From assembly GCA_903925015.1 (NCBI GenBank), contig CAIYDY010000317.1, positions 1-41,464 on the forward strand: a stretch of 41,464 nt of DNA, written 5' to 3'. The position numbers and the translations under genes were made by a program. Origin of the DNA: an uncultured Acidobacteriia bacterium (GTDB lineage Bacteria; Acidobacteriota; Terriglobia; Bryobacterales; Bryobacteraceae). Under the pieces are notes generated by a model, which was not told where the DNA came from, made no database searches, and saw nothing but the letters and a program-made list of their open reading frames with translations. Below are positions 1-8,456 of this stretch, in pieces (positions within the stretch are counted from its first letter, which is position 1; each line of letters opens with the position of its first letter).

Positions 1-2921
1 CCATCCAGGTCTCGGCAGCCTTGCCCGGTGCCAACCCCGACATCATGGCTTCTTCAGTGGCAACCCCGCTGGAGAAATCGTTCTCGAACATCGACGGCAT
101 CGAGAGTATGTCGTCCACCAGTTCCTTGGGCACCACGAACATCACGCTCCAGTTCGACATCCGGCGGTCTATCGACGCCGCCGCGCAGGACGTCCAAGCC
201 GCCATCTCCCGCGCGGGCGGCAGCCTGCCCACCAACATGCCTGCACCGCCTTCCTACCAGAAGGTCAACCCGGCGGCCCGCCCGGTTGTGTACATGGGCA
301 TCCGGTCAGACACCATGACCATGGCGGCGCTGAACGAATACGCGGAAACCCTGATTGGGCGGCGCATCTCGATGGTCAGCGGCGTGGCGCAGGTCCAGAT
401 CTTCGGTGCCAAGAAATATGCCGTCCGAATCCAAGCCGACCCGGATCGTCTTGCCTCGCGCCAGGTCGGACTTGAGGACATCCGCACCAGCCTCGGACAG
501 CAGAACGTGAACCTGCCCGCAGGGTCCCTGTACGGGTTCACCAAAGCCTATTCGGTGCAGTCGAACAGCCAGGTCAGCACGGCCGACCAGTTCCGCCCCA
601 TGATCATCTCCTACCGCAATGGCAATCCGGTGCGGCTGGGTGATGTCGCGTCGGTGACGGACAGCGTCACCATGGACAAGAGCGCATTCTGGGTCAACGG
701 CAACCTTGCGATGATCGTCGCAGTGCAAAAGCAGCCGGGCACCAACACGGTCGAGGTTGTGGAGGGCGTGAAGCGCCTGCTCCCCAATCTGCAAAAGAAC
801 ATGCCGGCGGGAATCCAGATGCACGTGGAGTTTGACGCTTCGCAGAACATACGGCAGTCGATCGAGGACGTGAAATTCACGCTCCTGCTGACGATCATTC
901 TGGTGATTCTGGTGATCTTCGTGTTCCTGCGGAATTTCTCCGCGACCGTCATCCCGAGTCTTGCGGTGCCATTGTCCCTGCTGGGCACTTTCGCCGCGAT
1001 GAAGCTGCTGGGCTTCACCATCGACACGCTTTCCATGATGGCCATGACGCTTTCAGTGGGTTTCGTGGTCGACGACGCCATCGTCATGCTGGAAAACATC
1101 GTTCGTCACCTTGAAATGGGCAAGCCGAGGATGCAGGCGGCACTCGAAGGGGCCCGCGAGGTTGGTTTCACCATCATTTCGATGACGATCTCGCTGGTGG
1201 CTGTCTTCATTCCGGTCCTGTTCCTCGACGGCATCATCGGGAGACTCCTGCGGGAGTTCTCCATCACCATCGCCGTGGCCGTGATGATTTCCGGGTTCAT
1301 TTCGCTGTCGCTCACGCCGATGCTCTGCGCCCGCTTCCTTCGGCATGAGACGCAGCACGGGCCGCTGTTTCGCATCACCGAGCGGTTCTTCATCGGCCTC
1401 AACAATCTCTACCGGCGCACCCTGCTTTTCACGCTGCGGTTCCGGTTGGCCACCTTGCTGGGCACGGTTGCGCTCACCGGCGTCACGGCGTGGATGTTCG
1501 TGGTGATGCCGAAGAGCTTCCTACCGGCGGTCGACACCGGCATGGTTTTCGGCGGAACGGAGGCGGCGCAGGATACCTCCTTCGAGCAGATGGTGAAGCT
1601 CCAGACGCAGGCCATGCGAATCGTCCAGAAAAACCCCTGGGTAGGCCAGTTCGGCACCGGAACCGGCGGCTTCTCCGGTCAAAACCAAGGCTTCATTTTT
1701 ATGCATTTCAAGGAAGGCGTGCGTCCCCACGCCACTGAGATCATTGCCGACCTGCAGAAGGAATTCGCCCAGATCCCAGGATTTTCCGTCTTCCTCCAAT
1801 TGCCGCCGCTGCTGACCCTGGGCCAGAACGAGTCGCGCTACCAATATTCGGTCGCCCTGCAGGATGCCGAAACCTCCGTTCTGTACAAATGGGCCCCCTT
1901 GCTCGAAGCGAAATTGCGCACTCTGCCCACCGTGGCCGAGGTGTACAGCGATTTGCAACTGCGCAGTCCTCGTGTGAACGTGGATATTGATCGCGACCGG
2001 GCCCTGTCCTTGGGTATCACGCCCGAACAGATTGCCAATACGCTGTACGACGCCTACGGCAACCGGCGCGTCTCCACCATCAACGCCGCGGCCAACGACT
2101 ATGACGTGATTCTGGAGGTCTTGCCGGAGTTCCAGCGCGACCCGGCCGGTCTTTCCAAGCTCTACATCCGGTCGTCGAACAACAAGCTGGTGCCGCTTTC
2201 GGCGGTTACACGCGGAATCCAGGCCGTGGCACCGCTGAGCGTCAACCACATCGGCCAGTTGCCTGCGGTGAACCTCCAGTTCAACGCCAAGCCGGGTGTT
2301 TCGTTGAGCGAAGTGACGGCGCAGGTGGACGAGGCGGCGCGCCAAATGGGTCTGCCGGACACGATGTCGTTCACCTACCAGGGGACGGCGCAGGCGTTCC
2401 AGAAGTCATTGGGCGGGCTGGCCGTGCTGTTGGGAATCGCCGTTCTGGTGATTTATCTGGTACTGGGGGTGCTGTACGAGAGCTTCATCCACCCGGTGAC
2501 GATCCTTTCGGGACTTCCGGCGGCGGGAATGGGGGCGCTGGCGACGCTGTTGCTGTTCCACGACGATTTGAATTTATACTCGTTTGTGGGCCTTATCCTG
2601 CTGATTGGAATCGTGAAGAAGAACGCCATCATGATGGTGGATTTTGCGATCATGGCACGGCGAGAGGGGATGCCGGCGGAACAGGCGATTTTCGAAGGTT
2701 GCCTGCAGCGTTTCCGGCCGATCATGATGACCACGATGTGCGCTTTGCTGGGCACGATGCCGATCGCGATTGGGTACGGTGCGGGCGGGGAAGCGCGGAG
2801 GCCACTGGGATTGGCGGTGGTGGGGGGACTGGTGGTGTCCCAGCTGCTGACGCTGTATATTACGCCGGTGATCTATCTCTATTTGGAGAAGTGGACGGGG
2901 GCGCGGGCGCTTGCAAATTGA
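1..2921 (+). CDS. RND-family efflux pump inner-membrane subunit, 5' end outside window
   Basis: Inner-membrane proton-driven transporter of the AcrB/MdtB hydrophobe-amphiphile efflux (HAE1) family, which expels drugs through a tripartite pump. The frame is open from base 3, and the first residues (PGANPDIMASSVATPLE) match the usual RND region soon after the first membrane helix, so only about 50 residues are missing. Visible hallmarks are the porter-domain start, the paired aspartates of the proton relay in the fourth helix (GFVVDDAIV, about 1056-1085), a second periplasmic half, and the late helix signature GIVKKNAIMMVDFA (about 2610-2650), typical of MdtB/MdtC-like members. The C-terminus is intact and ends in a TGA at 2919-2921. 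The membrane-fusion partner should lie upstream, outside the window. Drug specificity cannot be read from sequence. Confidence 0.95.
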   Translation, partial: IQVSAALPGANPDIMASSVATPLEKSFSNIDGIESMSSTSSLGTTNITLQFDIRRSIDAAAQDVQAAISRAGGSLPTNMPAPPSYQKVNPAARPVVYMGIRSDTMTMAALNEYAETLIGRRISMVSGVAQVQIFGAKKYAVRIQADPDRLASRQVGLEDIRTSLGQQNVNLPAGSLYGFTKAYSVQSNSQVSTADQFRPMIISYRNGNPVRLGDVASVTDSVTMDKSAFWVNGNLAMIVAVQKQPGTNTVEVVEGVKRLLPNLQKNMPAGIQMHVEFDASQNIRQSIEDVKFTLLLTIILVILVIFVFLRNFSATVIPSLAVPLSLLGTFAAMKLLGFTIDTLSMMAMTLSVGFVVDDAIVMLENIVRHLEMGKPRMQAALEGAREVGFTIISMTISLVAVFIPVLFLDGIIGRLLREFSITIAVAVMISGFISLSLTPMLCARFLRHETQHGPLFRITERFFIGLNNLYRRTLLFTLRFRLATLLGTVALTGVTAWMFVVMPKSFLPAVDTGMVFGGTEAAQDTSFEQMVKLQTQAMRIVQKNPWVGQFGTGTGGFSGQNQGFIFMHFKEGVRPHATEIIADLQKEFAQIPGFSVFLQLPPLLTLGQNESRYQYSVALQDAETSVLYKWAPLLEAKLRTLPTVAEVYSDLQLRSPRVNVDIDRDRALSLGITPEQIANTLYDAYGNRRVSTINAAANDYDVILEVLPEFQRDPAGLSKLYIRSSNNKLVPLSAVTRGIQAVAPLSVNHIGQLPAVNLQFNAKPGVSLSEVTAQVDEAARQMGLPDTMSFTYQGTAQAFQKSLGGLAVLLGIAVLVIYLVLGVLYESFIHPVTILSGLPAAGMGALATLLLFHDDLNLYSFVGLILLIGIVKKNAIMMVDFAIMARREGMPAEQAIFEGCLQRFRPIMMTTMCALLGTMPIAIGYGAGGEARRPLGLAVVGGLVVSQLLTLYITPVIYLYLEKWTGARALAN

Positions 2922-2929
2922 GTAGACGC

Positions 2930-3331
2930 CTAGCTCGAAGGCACGTTGCACAGCTGGGCCAGAAAACGCCGGGCAGACTCGAGTTCCGGGTCCGAGATCA
3001 AGTCTTTCTTGAGCGCCTCGTTGACCCACTGCGGGCCGTGGTTGCCGACGCTGGGGACGAAATTCTCCAGTTCTCCGACATCCAAGACATGTCCAGCGTC
3101 ACGCATCGCGCCCGACAGCCTCTCATATGCTTGTGTCGCGTCCCCCTTCGGAACATAGGATTTTCCGGCCTCTTTGATCGACCATGGAGATGTCCTCTTC
3201 AGGAGATTCTCAATGTCCGTACGAGATATCTCAAGCAGCGTCTGTTCACTGAACAGGATCTTGCTAATCCATGCGTGCGGGACAACTTGATCAGTTGGTT
3301 CCGGTTGAACGTGCTGAGTGTTGTTATGCAT
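2930..3331 (-). pseudogene. C-terminal fragment of an OLD-like (AAA/TOPRIM) ATPase-nuclease
   Basis: A 133-aa frame with ATG at 3331. Its second half (VGELENFVPSVGNHGPQWV, then a short helix with SARRFLAQL) resembles the extreme C-terminus of AAA-ATPase/TOPRIM proteins of the OLD nuclease class, which have a GELE motif followed by a conserved Gly-Pro/Lys-Trp. No Walker motifs or TOPRIM DxD are present, and the gene just upstream is unrelated, so about three quarters of the usual protein is missing. The frame is continuous with the upstream 78-aa gene across a single TAG at 3368-3370. It could be a decayed defence gene or a short standalone protein that reuses this tail. Codon use is less GC-biased than in the flanking genes, which suggests transfer. 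The family assignment is from memory of the motif. Confidence 0.5.
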
Positions 3332-3367
3332 AGTGGGTTCATCGCGAGGGACGATGAGCCGGATAAA

Positions 3368-3604
3368 CTACGATGCCAGCCGCAAATCGCGCTCTACATC
3401 CAACGGAAGCGCCAACCTCCGAAACATGCTGGCCGGATACAGGTAATCCTCTCCCGACTCGTCCACCACCCGGATCAAGTTCATCTTGGCTGCATCTGCA
3501 TCCTCAACCACGGCGTACAGCTTCCGTGCCTCAAGTGAAGCCTTGTAGTCGCCGTTTTGCACGCAGACTGCGAATTCTTGTGAATGGATTTCAGAGTGCG
3601 GCAT
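3368..3604 (-). CDS. Small conserved protein with DESGEDYLYP motif
   Basis: A 78-aa protein with ATG at 3604, two bases after the stop of the upstream 122-codon frame, so the two are almost certainly co-transcribed. The order of elements (an N-terminal strand with AVCVQN, then EARKLYAVV, then RVVDESGEDYLYPASMF) matches a widespread small family of unknown function that I have seen paired with a HWYEA..GIGKKEFKIKR protein, as here. There is no signal peptide or membrane segment. The pair has the look of a toxin-antitoxin or stress cassette, but no function is established. The TAG stop at 3368-3370 lies directly before the in-frame ATPase fragment. Confidence 0.7.
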   Translation of the reverse strand: MPHSEIHSQEFAVCVQNGDYKASLEARKLYAVVEDADAAKMNLIRVVDESGEDYLYPASMFRRLALPLDVERDLRLAS

Positions 3605-3606
3605 GA

Positions 3607-3975
3607 CTAGTCCAAGAAGCGCTTGATTTTGAATTCCTTCTTCCCGATGCCGGTGGCCTCGTACCAGTGGAGTTCGACTACCCGGATGATACCATCTGCA
3701 AGCCGGACCTCAGCGATGCCTTTCCGCTTTCGCCACCGACCCGGCCCGTACACCTTCCTGAGTTGCCGGAGATCTCGAATCGCAGCGCCGACTGCAAATG
3801 TTTCCGCATCGGCTATCTCACCGCAAATCTCAAAATACACGTCCCAATATACAGGAACAAAGTGACGTGCCGTCTGAGGTTCTCTGTGCGGGCGTCCTAC
3901 CCCAGCAGCCCAGCCGTCAAATCCCAATTCCGCCGGTACGACCCCGCATTCAACTTCCTCCGTCGCGGGTCCCAA
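3607..3975 (-). CDS. Small conserved protein ending HWYEATGIGKKEFKIKRFLD, start uncertain
   Basis: The conserved part begins near VYWDVYFEICGEIADAETF and ends in HWYEATGIGKKEFKIKRFLD, a family of about 75-90 residues usually encoded directly before the DESGEDYLYP partner, as seen here with a 2-bp gap. The longest frame starts at a TTG (3975) and overlaps the phosphatase gene by about 80 bp. The only later candidate, a GTG at 3840, would cut off the conserved Tyr-Trp-Asp. No good ribosome site is seen for either. The 5' end may have been lost when this cluster inserted against the 3' end of the phosphatase gene near 3890-3900. It is basic at the C-terminus (WRKRKG, KIKR), so nucleic-acid binding is possible but unproven. 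Confidence 0.6.
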   Translation of the reverse strand: MGPATEEVECGVVPAELGFDGWAAGVGRPHREPQTARHFVPVYWDVYFEICGEIADAETFAVGAAIRDLRQLRKVYGPGRWRKRKGIAEVRLADGIIRVVELHWYEATGIGKKEFKIKRFLD

Positions 3976-5084
3976 ACCACCAAAGGCACATCTGTCTCAT
4001 ACACCGATCCGTGCGACCGGTAGCCGGCATCCATCGTTTCCATCTCGTGATCCAAAGTCCCGAACACCGTCGTCCGGTTCCCCGTGACCACTAGGTCCCC
4101 AATCCGCTCCGGCATCAAATCGAACTTCCGCGCAGCCTCGGTCCGGGTCAAAACCTCCTCCACGCCGTCCAGTTTCGACACCACGTCCCGGACCCGCTGC
4201 TCGTCCGCAGCCTGTCGCAAGTAGATCCACGCAATTCCGCCCAATCCCAGATGGTGTTTCGGGTATTTGTCCCGCTCCGCCGATATCGCCAACCGCACCG
4301 GTACGCCGCGCGCGGCGCAGGCCTTGTCCAGATCCCACGCGTGGGTTTTGTGGTTCATGCCATGGTCGGCGGATAGATAGAACCCGGCATCCGGAGCCAC
4401 GCGGGCCGCCTCGGCCAGTTTCGCGTCGAGTCCCGCCAGGTGCGCCAGCGATTCCCGGGCTGTTTCCGCGTGCATGTGCATCGGATAGTCAGTTGTATGC
4501 ACGTACAGAATGTCGAAGTCCTTGCGTGTGGCCAACTGGTCGATCACCACGTCCCAAAGCCAGTGGTTGATTTCGGCGCTGTAGATCGGCGGGGCTTCCC
4601 CGTAGCGCTTCACCAGTTCCGGTGACGGCGTTTCCGCCGCGACCACCATGGATGTTCCCGCCCGCAGCAGCGACGCAGTTTTCTTCTTGCTGGTGAACAA
4701 CGCCGATTTCATTCCCCTTCGCGCTGCCTTTTCGAACAGGGTGGGTGCGAGCAGGAGTCCGGCGTCCTCCATGAAATCCTCCTTGCCGGTTTCGCGGTTC
4801 AGATAGGAATTTCCCGTAATGCCATGGACGGACGCGCCCACACCGCAACAGATCGATGCGTTGTTGGTGTTCGTGACCGCTGGCATCTGCCCCCGGACCC
4901 TGGCGAAAATGCCATCGCGCGCCCATTTCTTGAGCGTCGGCATATTCGACGCCTGGTAGTATTCGGTGCCGAAGCCGTCCATCATTACGACGACGGTCCG
5001 ACCCCTTGGCGCTTGCTCAGCCTGCACCAGTCCGTTCACACCCAGTCCGCCGATGCCCAATGCCAGAAGTTCGCGTCGAGTCAC
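3897..5084 (-). CDS. Alkaline-phosphatase-superfamily hydrolase, phosphonoacetate-hydrolase-like
   Basis: A metal-dependent hydrolase of the type I phosphodiesterase/nucleotide pyrophosphatase fold. Key features are MMDGFGTEYY near the N-terminus (first metal Asp), PAVTNTNNASI (Thr/Asn nucleophile region, as in phosphonoacetate hydrolase PhnA), YVHTTDYPMH (metal Asp/His), and SADHGMNHKT (Asp-His metal pair). The frame is open further upstream, but I place the start at the GTG at 5084: it has GGGGGA six bases upstream and gives 395 aa beginning VTRRELLALGIGG, a probable Tat-like signal peptide. No phosphonate uptake or C-P lyase genes are nearby, so the substrate is inferred only from resemblance. 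The stop overlaps the possible TTG-extended reading of the next gene downstream. Confidence 0.85.
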   Translation of the reverse strand: MTRRELLALGIGGLGVNGLVQAEQAPRGRTVVVMMDGFGTEYYQASNMPTLKKWARDGIFARVRGQMPAVTNTNNASICCGVGASVHGITGNSYLNRETGKEDFMEDAGLLLAPTLFEKAARRGMKSALFTSKKKTASLLRAGTSMVVAAETPSPELVKRYGEAPPIYSAEINHWLWDVVIDQLATRKDFDILYVHTTDYPMHMHAETARESLAHLAGLDAKLAEAARVAPDAGFYLSADHGMNHKTHAWDLDKACAARGVPVRLAISAERDKYPKHHLGLGGIAWIYLRQAADEQRVRDVVSKLDGVEEVLTRTEAARKFDLMPERIGDLVVTGNRTTVFGTLDHEMETMDAGYRSHGSVYETDVPLVVWDPRRRKLNAGSYRRNWDLTAGLLG

Positions 5085-5101
5085 AAGTCCCCCACGCCAG
5101 T

Positions 5102-6445
5102 TTAGCCGACGACACTGGGCTCGTTCTGCGGTAGTGTCCTTTGGGTGCGTCTGGATAAAATACTGGCGGCCATCGCACCCAACGCCCCTCCCCCCAACAC
5201 CAACCATTGCGGCAAAGACAAAATAAATCCCGGCGGCGAAGGCGAGACCGGCAGAGTCGGCGGGTCCACCACCTCCAACCTAGGCGACCCACCCCTTGGA
5301 CGTCCGGCCGCCGCGCGCCGTCGGACCAAATTGTCCACAATGGCCGTGATCATCGCCTGGTTGCCCCTTTGCGCCACAAAACGGTTATTGTTCCAAACCA
5401 CAATCCCGAGTGCCCGTGGATCAACGCCTGCCTCGATCCGGATCTGCTCCGGCTGCAGATCCGGCGATCCAACCCGTTGCAGTGCTTCGTCCCGAAATCC
5501 AGCCAGCAACTCCTGGTTCCCGACAATGGTCCGCAGCGTCTCGGGGCTGTCCACCTGCATCAGCGACCGCGAATAGAACGGCTGCTGCAAGTAGCTGAAA
5601 ACAAGCACCCAAGCGACCACAGCCCCCACCGTACCTGCCGCCACGCGCTTCCAGAACCGGCGCAATCCAGCAAACAGGAAGAATCCGCTGATGCCCGCTA
5701 CCACACCCGTGAACAGCATCATCATTCGATTCGGATAAACCGGGTTCTTATCCAAGCTGGGAGCATCCAGAACGTCGATTCGGCTCCCCAGACCGGCCAT
5801 CTTGGCCTCCGCATCGGTGATCGTATGCTCGGCGAGTCCAACGGCTGTCATCCGCTGGGTATTTTGGTGGTCGTCCACCAGTCTTCGGACCAACTTCTCC
5901 ACCAAGAGGCGCGCCCGCGCCGGGTCGGGTCCAAAATAGGTGAGCGCTAGCACCGTCTCCTTGGAACCAGGCTTCGGAGTCATCATCCGGATGCCAAGGT
6001 CCTCCTTTTTCATCTGTTCAATCACGTCCTCCAAGGGCTTCCGCTTCCGCTCGCTCCTGTAGAGTTCCAGTTGCGGCTGTTGGATCAGATTGGAGAGCGA
6101 GGTCCGGCTCAAGACCTCCCTCTGGAGCCGCATCGCCTCAGCCCGTACGACCTCGGGCTCGGCGTCCGCCGGTGCGGTCAGCCTTACCACCGCGCTCGAC
6201 GCGAATTTCTCCGGCGTCCGGTACGCCACCACGGCCGAGATAACTAGCCCCGCCAAAGCAAAACCCGCCAGCTTCCGTCCATCAATCGACGCGATTCTCA
6301 TCTTGCATGCCTCCCAAACGACATCGGCGACCCCGCCAAATCCCGGTTTTACATCCTCCAGCAACCCGACGAATTCCTCGCCGTACCGCTCCCGCCACTG
6401 ACGCGGATACAACCGCAGCAACCACTTCAGGTCTGCCCCGGTCAT
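5102..6445 (-). CDS. Wzz-like double-domain membrane protein coupled to padR
   Basis: A 447-aa protein starting at the ATG at 6445, whose first bases overlap the padR stop codon (ATGA), so translation is probably coupled. The N-terminus LLRLYPRQWRERYGEEF is a segment common in acidobacterial membrane proteins encoded next to PadR regulators. A transmembrane helix follows (about residues 57-72, FALAGLVISAVVAY), then a periplasmic Wzz/chain-length-determinant-like region with heptad helices, a second membrane helix pair (TGVVAGISGFFLFAGL; GAVVAWVLVFSYL), a shorter repeat of the external domain, a VVDPPTLPVSPSPP motif typical of Wzz proteins before the last helix, and that last helix. A kinase or polymerase partner is absent, so a role in polysaccharide length control is doubtful. 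An envelope-stress function under PadR control is an alternative. Confidence 0.75.
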   Translation of the reverse strand: MTGADLKWLLRLYPRQWRERYGEEFVGLLEDVKPGFGGVADVVWEACKMRIASIDGRKLAGFALAGLVISAVVAYRTPEKFASSAVVRLTAPADAEPEVVRAEAMRLQREVLSRTSLSNLIQQPQLELYRSERKRKPLEDVIEQMKKEDLGIRMMTPKPGSKETVLALTYFGPDPARARLLVEKLVRRLVDDHQNTQRMTAVGLAEHTITDAEAKMAGLGSRIDVLDAPSLDKNPVYPNRMMMLFTGVVAGISGFFLFAGLRRFWKRVAAGTVGAVVAWVLVFSYLQQPFYSRSLMQVDSPETLRTIVGNQELLAGFRDEALQRVGSPDLQPEQIRIEAGVDPRALGIVVWNNNRFVAQRGNQAMITAIVDNLVRRRAAAGRPRGGSPRLEVVDPPTLPVSPSPPGFILSLPQWLVLGGGALGAMAASILSRRTQRTLPQNEPSVVG

Positions 6446-6729
6446 GCGGGCCTCAATCTTTGGGCCGCCGTCTTCGCCACGCGGTCCATTTGCGAAACTT
6501 CGCCTTCCAAATAGGCCCGGCCCGCGCCGGTGATCGCATAGGGCCGGCGCCTGCCGCTTTCGCCGACCGCCCGGATCCAACCGCACTTTTCCAGCCTCGT
6601 AATCGCGCCGTACAGTGTTCCGGGTCCTAGAAGGATTCCCGAAAACGTCTCGATGTCGAGCATCATTCCATATCCGTGCTTCTCGCCATCGGCGAGACTG
6701 GTGAGCAGGAGCAAGGTGGGGTCTGTCAA
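6442..6729 (-). CDS. PadR-family transcriptional regulator
   Basis: A 95-aa winged-helix repressor. The PadR core is clear: LLLLTSLADGEKHGYGMM, the G-x-G-TLYGAITRLEK recognition helix, then a wing with RRRPYAITGAGRAYL. Members of this length are common in acidobacteria and usually repress the membrane-protein gene that follows. Here that gene overlaps by four bases (ATGA at 6442-6445). The start is a TTG at 6729, supported by an AGGA about ten bases upstream and by the family's usual MTDPTLLLL-like beginning. An inverted repeat lies directly upstream (6734-6765), which suggests autoregulation. The ligand is unknown. Confidence 0.9.
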   Translation of the reverse strand: MTDPTLLLLTSLADGEKHGYGMMLDIETFSGILLGPGTLYGAITRLEKCGWIRAVGESGRRRPYAITGAGRAYLEGEVSQMDRVAKTAAQRLRPA

Positions 6730-6733
6730 ATAA

Positions 6734-6765
6734 ATTACGTCCTGCGTAGTATCGTATCGCGTAAT
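6734..6765. promoter_or_regulatory. Candidate PadR operator in divergent intergenic region
   Basis: ATTACG at 6734-6739 is mirrored by CGTAAT at 6760-6765, with repeated GTATCG units in between. The site lies in the 86-bp gap between padR and the divergent sulfatase gene, five bases before the padR start. AT-rich half-sites placed here fit an autoregulatory operator, but the half-sites are short and the assignment is inference. Confidence 0.35.
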
Positions 6766-6815
6766 ATCTCCCCCGTCAACCTTTTTTGAATCCCGCCGCC
6801 CGCTAACATGGGCTC

Positions 6816-8444
6816 ATGCGGTTCAGCGCGGTCGGATTCCTTCTCTCGGCAATAACGCTATACGCACAGACGCCGGTCATCCTCATTTCCGTCGACACCC
6901 TCCGCGCCGACCATTCCCACACGCCCACCATCGAATCCTGGGCCTCCAAGGGCGGGACCCGCTTCACCAACATTTCCACCCAAGTACCGCTGACCCTGCC
7001 AGCCCACACGGTGCTGATGGCGTCCCAATATCCTTTCGAAACCGAGGTGGAGGAAAACGCCACCACCGTACCCCCAAACACCCCCACCTTGGCGCGCATT
7101 CTGAAAGGACGCGGGTACCGGACAGCCGCATTCATCGGCAGCATTTTTCTGGAGAAGGAACTGGGTCTCGACCAAGGCTTCGACACCTACGACAGTCCGT
7201 TCAGCTTCGGCGCATTCTCCAAGCTTTCCGGCGAACTGCTGGTCGCTGGTGGAACGCGGAACTCCTACTCCGTCCGGGAACGCCGACCCGCGCCGCTCGT
7301 CTTCCGCGCGGCCAACACTTGGCTGGCGGCCCACAAGGGCGAACCCGTCTTCGTCTTCATCCACCTTTTTGACCAACACAAGCCATGGCGGGCAACCACT
7401 TACAAGGCCCAATCGGAAATGGTGGACCAGGCCTTGGCCGGATTGGAACAGTCCTTGCGGAAGGAAGGCTGGTGGGACCGGTCGTTGGTGGTGCTCACCG
7501 CCGATCACGGCGAGGGATTGGGTGACCACGGCGAATCCGACCACGGATACTTTATCTACGGAAGCACCGTCCATGTCCCGCTGGTGATCCACTGGCCGGC
7601 CGGGACTTCCGCCATCACTCCAAATGCTGCCCGCCCTGGCGGATTGGTGGATGTGGCACCCTCAATCCTTGATTTCCTGAAGATCCCGATCCCGCCCTCG
7701 TTCCATGGACGTTCGCTGTTCTCTGGACCCGGCCCGTCCGCAGTGTTCTCGGAAAGCGTCTATGCGCGAGATGCCTTCGGATGGTCCCCATTGAGAAGCC
7801 TCCGCGTCGGAAACTTGAAATACATTGACGCCCCCAAGCCGGAACTCTACGACTTGGAGAAGGACCCCGGCGAAAAGGACAACCTCATTGCCCGCCGACC
7901 ATCGGACGCCGCCCGCTTGAAGGCGCAACTGGCATCGTACCGGCCCCCGGCCACGGTTTCCACCCAGCCGGGCGGCGATCCCGGTCGCCGCAAGGAAGTT
8001 CTGGAATCCCTGGGCTACTTGGCACCGGGTCCCGCGAACTCCGCAGCTTCAGGCGCGGATCCCAAGGACCGACTTCCCGATCTGATCCGCTACGAGGAAG
8101 CCCTCGACAAAATGGCCGCCCGCCGCTACGACTTGGCGATCACCAGTTTTCGGGCGATTCTGGCGCACGATCCCGGCAACCTGCTGGTCCGCCGTGACCT
8201 GGGTGCCGCCTTGGTGGAAACCCGCAAATTCGCCGAAGCCGCATCGGAACTGCAGCGGGTAGCATCGGCCTCCCCCGGCGACTATGTCACCCGCTACGAA
8301 CTCGGCCTCGCCAACGAGGGTACGGGCAAATTCGCAGAGGCCAAGGAACAATTCGAAGCCGCCTGCAAGCTCACGCCTGCATCCACCCAATGCCAGGAAG
8401 CAATCCGGCGCGTCTCCGCCAAACTCCCGGCCAAAATACACTAG
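6816..8444 (+). CDS. Sulfatase/alkaline-phosphatase-fold hydrolase with C-terminal TPRs
   Basis: A 542-aa exported protein: a signal peptide (MRFSAVGFLLSAITLYAQ), a sulfatase-type domain (about residues 20-390) and tetratricopeptide repeats (about 420-535). Metal ligands are visible at SVDTLRADH (Asp27 region) and LTADHGEGLGDHGE. The position of the formylglycine nucleophile (C/S-x-P-x-R in true sulfatases) holds TLPAH (Thr60), so formylglycine formation is not possible and the enzyme is better described as a phosphohydrolase/phosphotransferase-like relative. This sulfatase-TPR fusion recurs in Acidobacteriota. The ATG at 6816 gives a complete signal peptide. The next gene follows after 12 bases, which suggests one transcript running through to 10419. 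Confidence 0.88.
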   Translation: MRFSAVGFLLSAITLYAQTPVILISVDTLRADHSHTPTIESWASKGGTRFTNISTQVPLTLPAHTVLMASQYPFETEVEENATTVPPNTPTLARILKGRGYRTAAFIGSIFLEKELGLDQGFDTYDSPFSFGAFSKLSGELLVAGGTRNSYSVRERRPAPLVFRAANTWLAAHKGEPVFVFIHLFDQHKPWRATTYKAQSEMVDQALAGLEQSLRKEGWWDRSLVVLTADHGEGLGDHGESDHGYFIYGSTVHVPLVIHWPAGTSAITPNAARPGGLVDVAPSILDFLKIPIPPSFHGRSLFSGPGPSAVFSESVYARDAFGWSPLRSLRVGNLKYIDAPKPELYDLEKDPGEKDNLIARRPSDAARLKAQLASYRPPATVSTQPGGDPGRRKEVLESLGYLAPGPANSAASGADPKDRLPDLIRYEEALDKMAARRYDLAITSFRAILAHDPGNLLVRRDLGAALVETRKFAEAASELQRVASASPGDYVTRYELGLANEGTGKFAEAKEQFEAACKLTPASTQCQEAIRRVSAKLPAKIH

Positions 8445-8456
8445 ACTGGAGAGGAA

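Noticed and set aside
6723-6729. TTGACA-like -35 box on the minus strand at the padR start
   Set aside because: It coincides with the TTG start codon and has no -10 box at the right distance.
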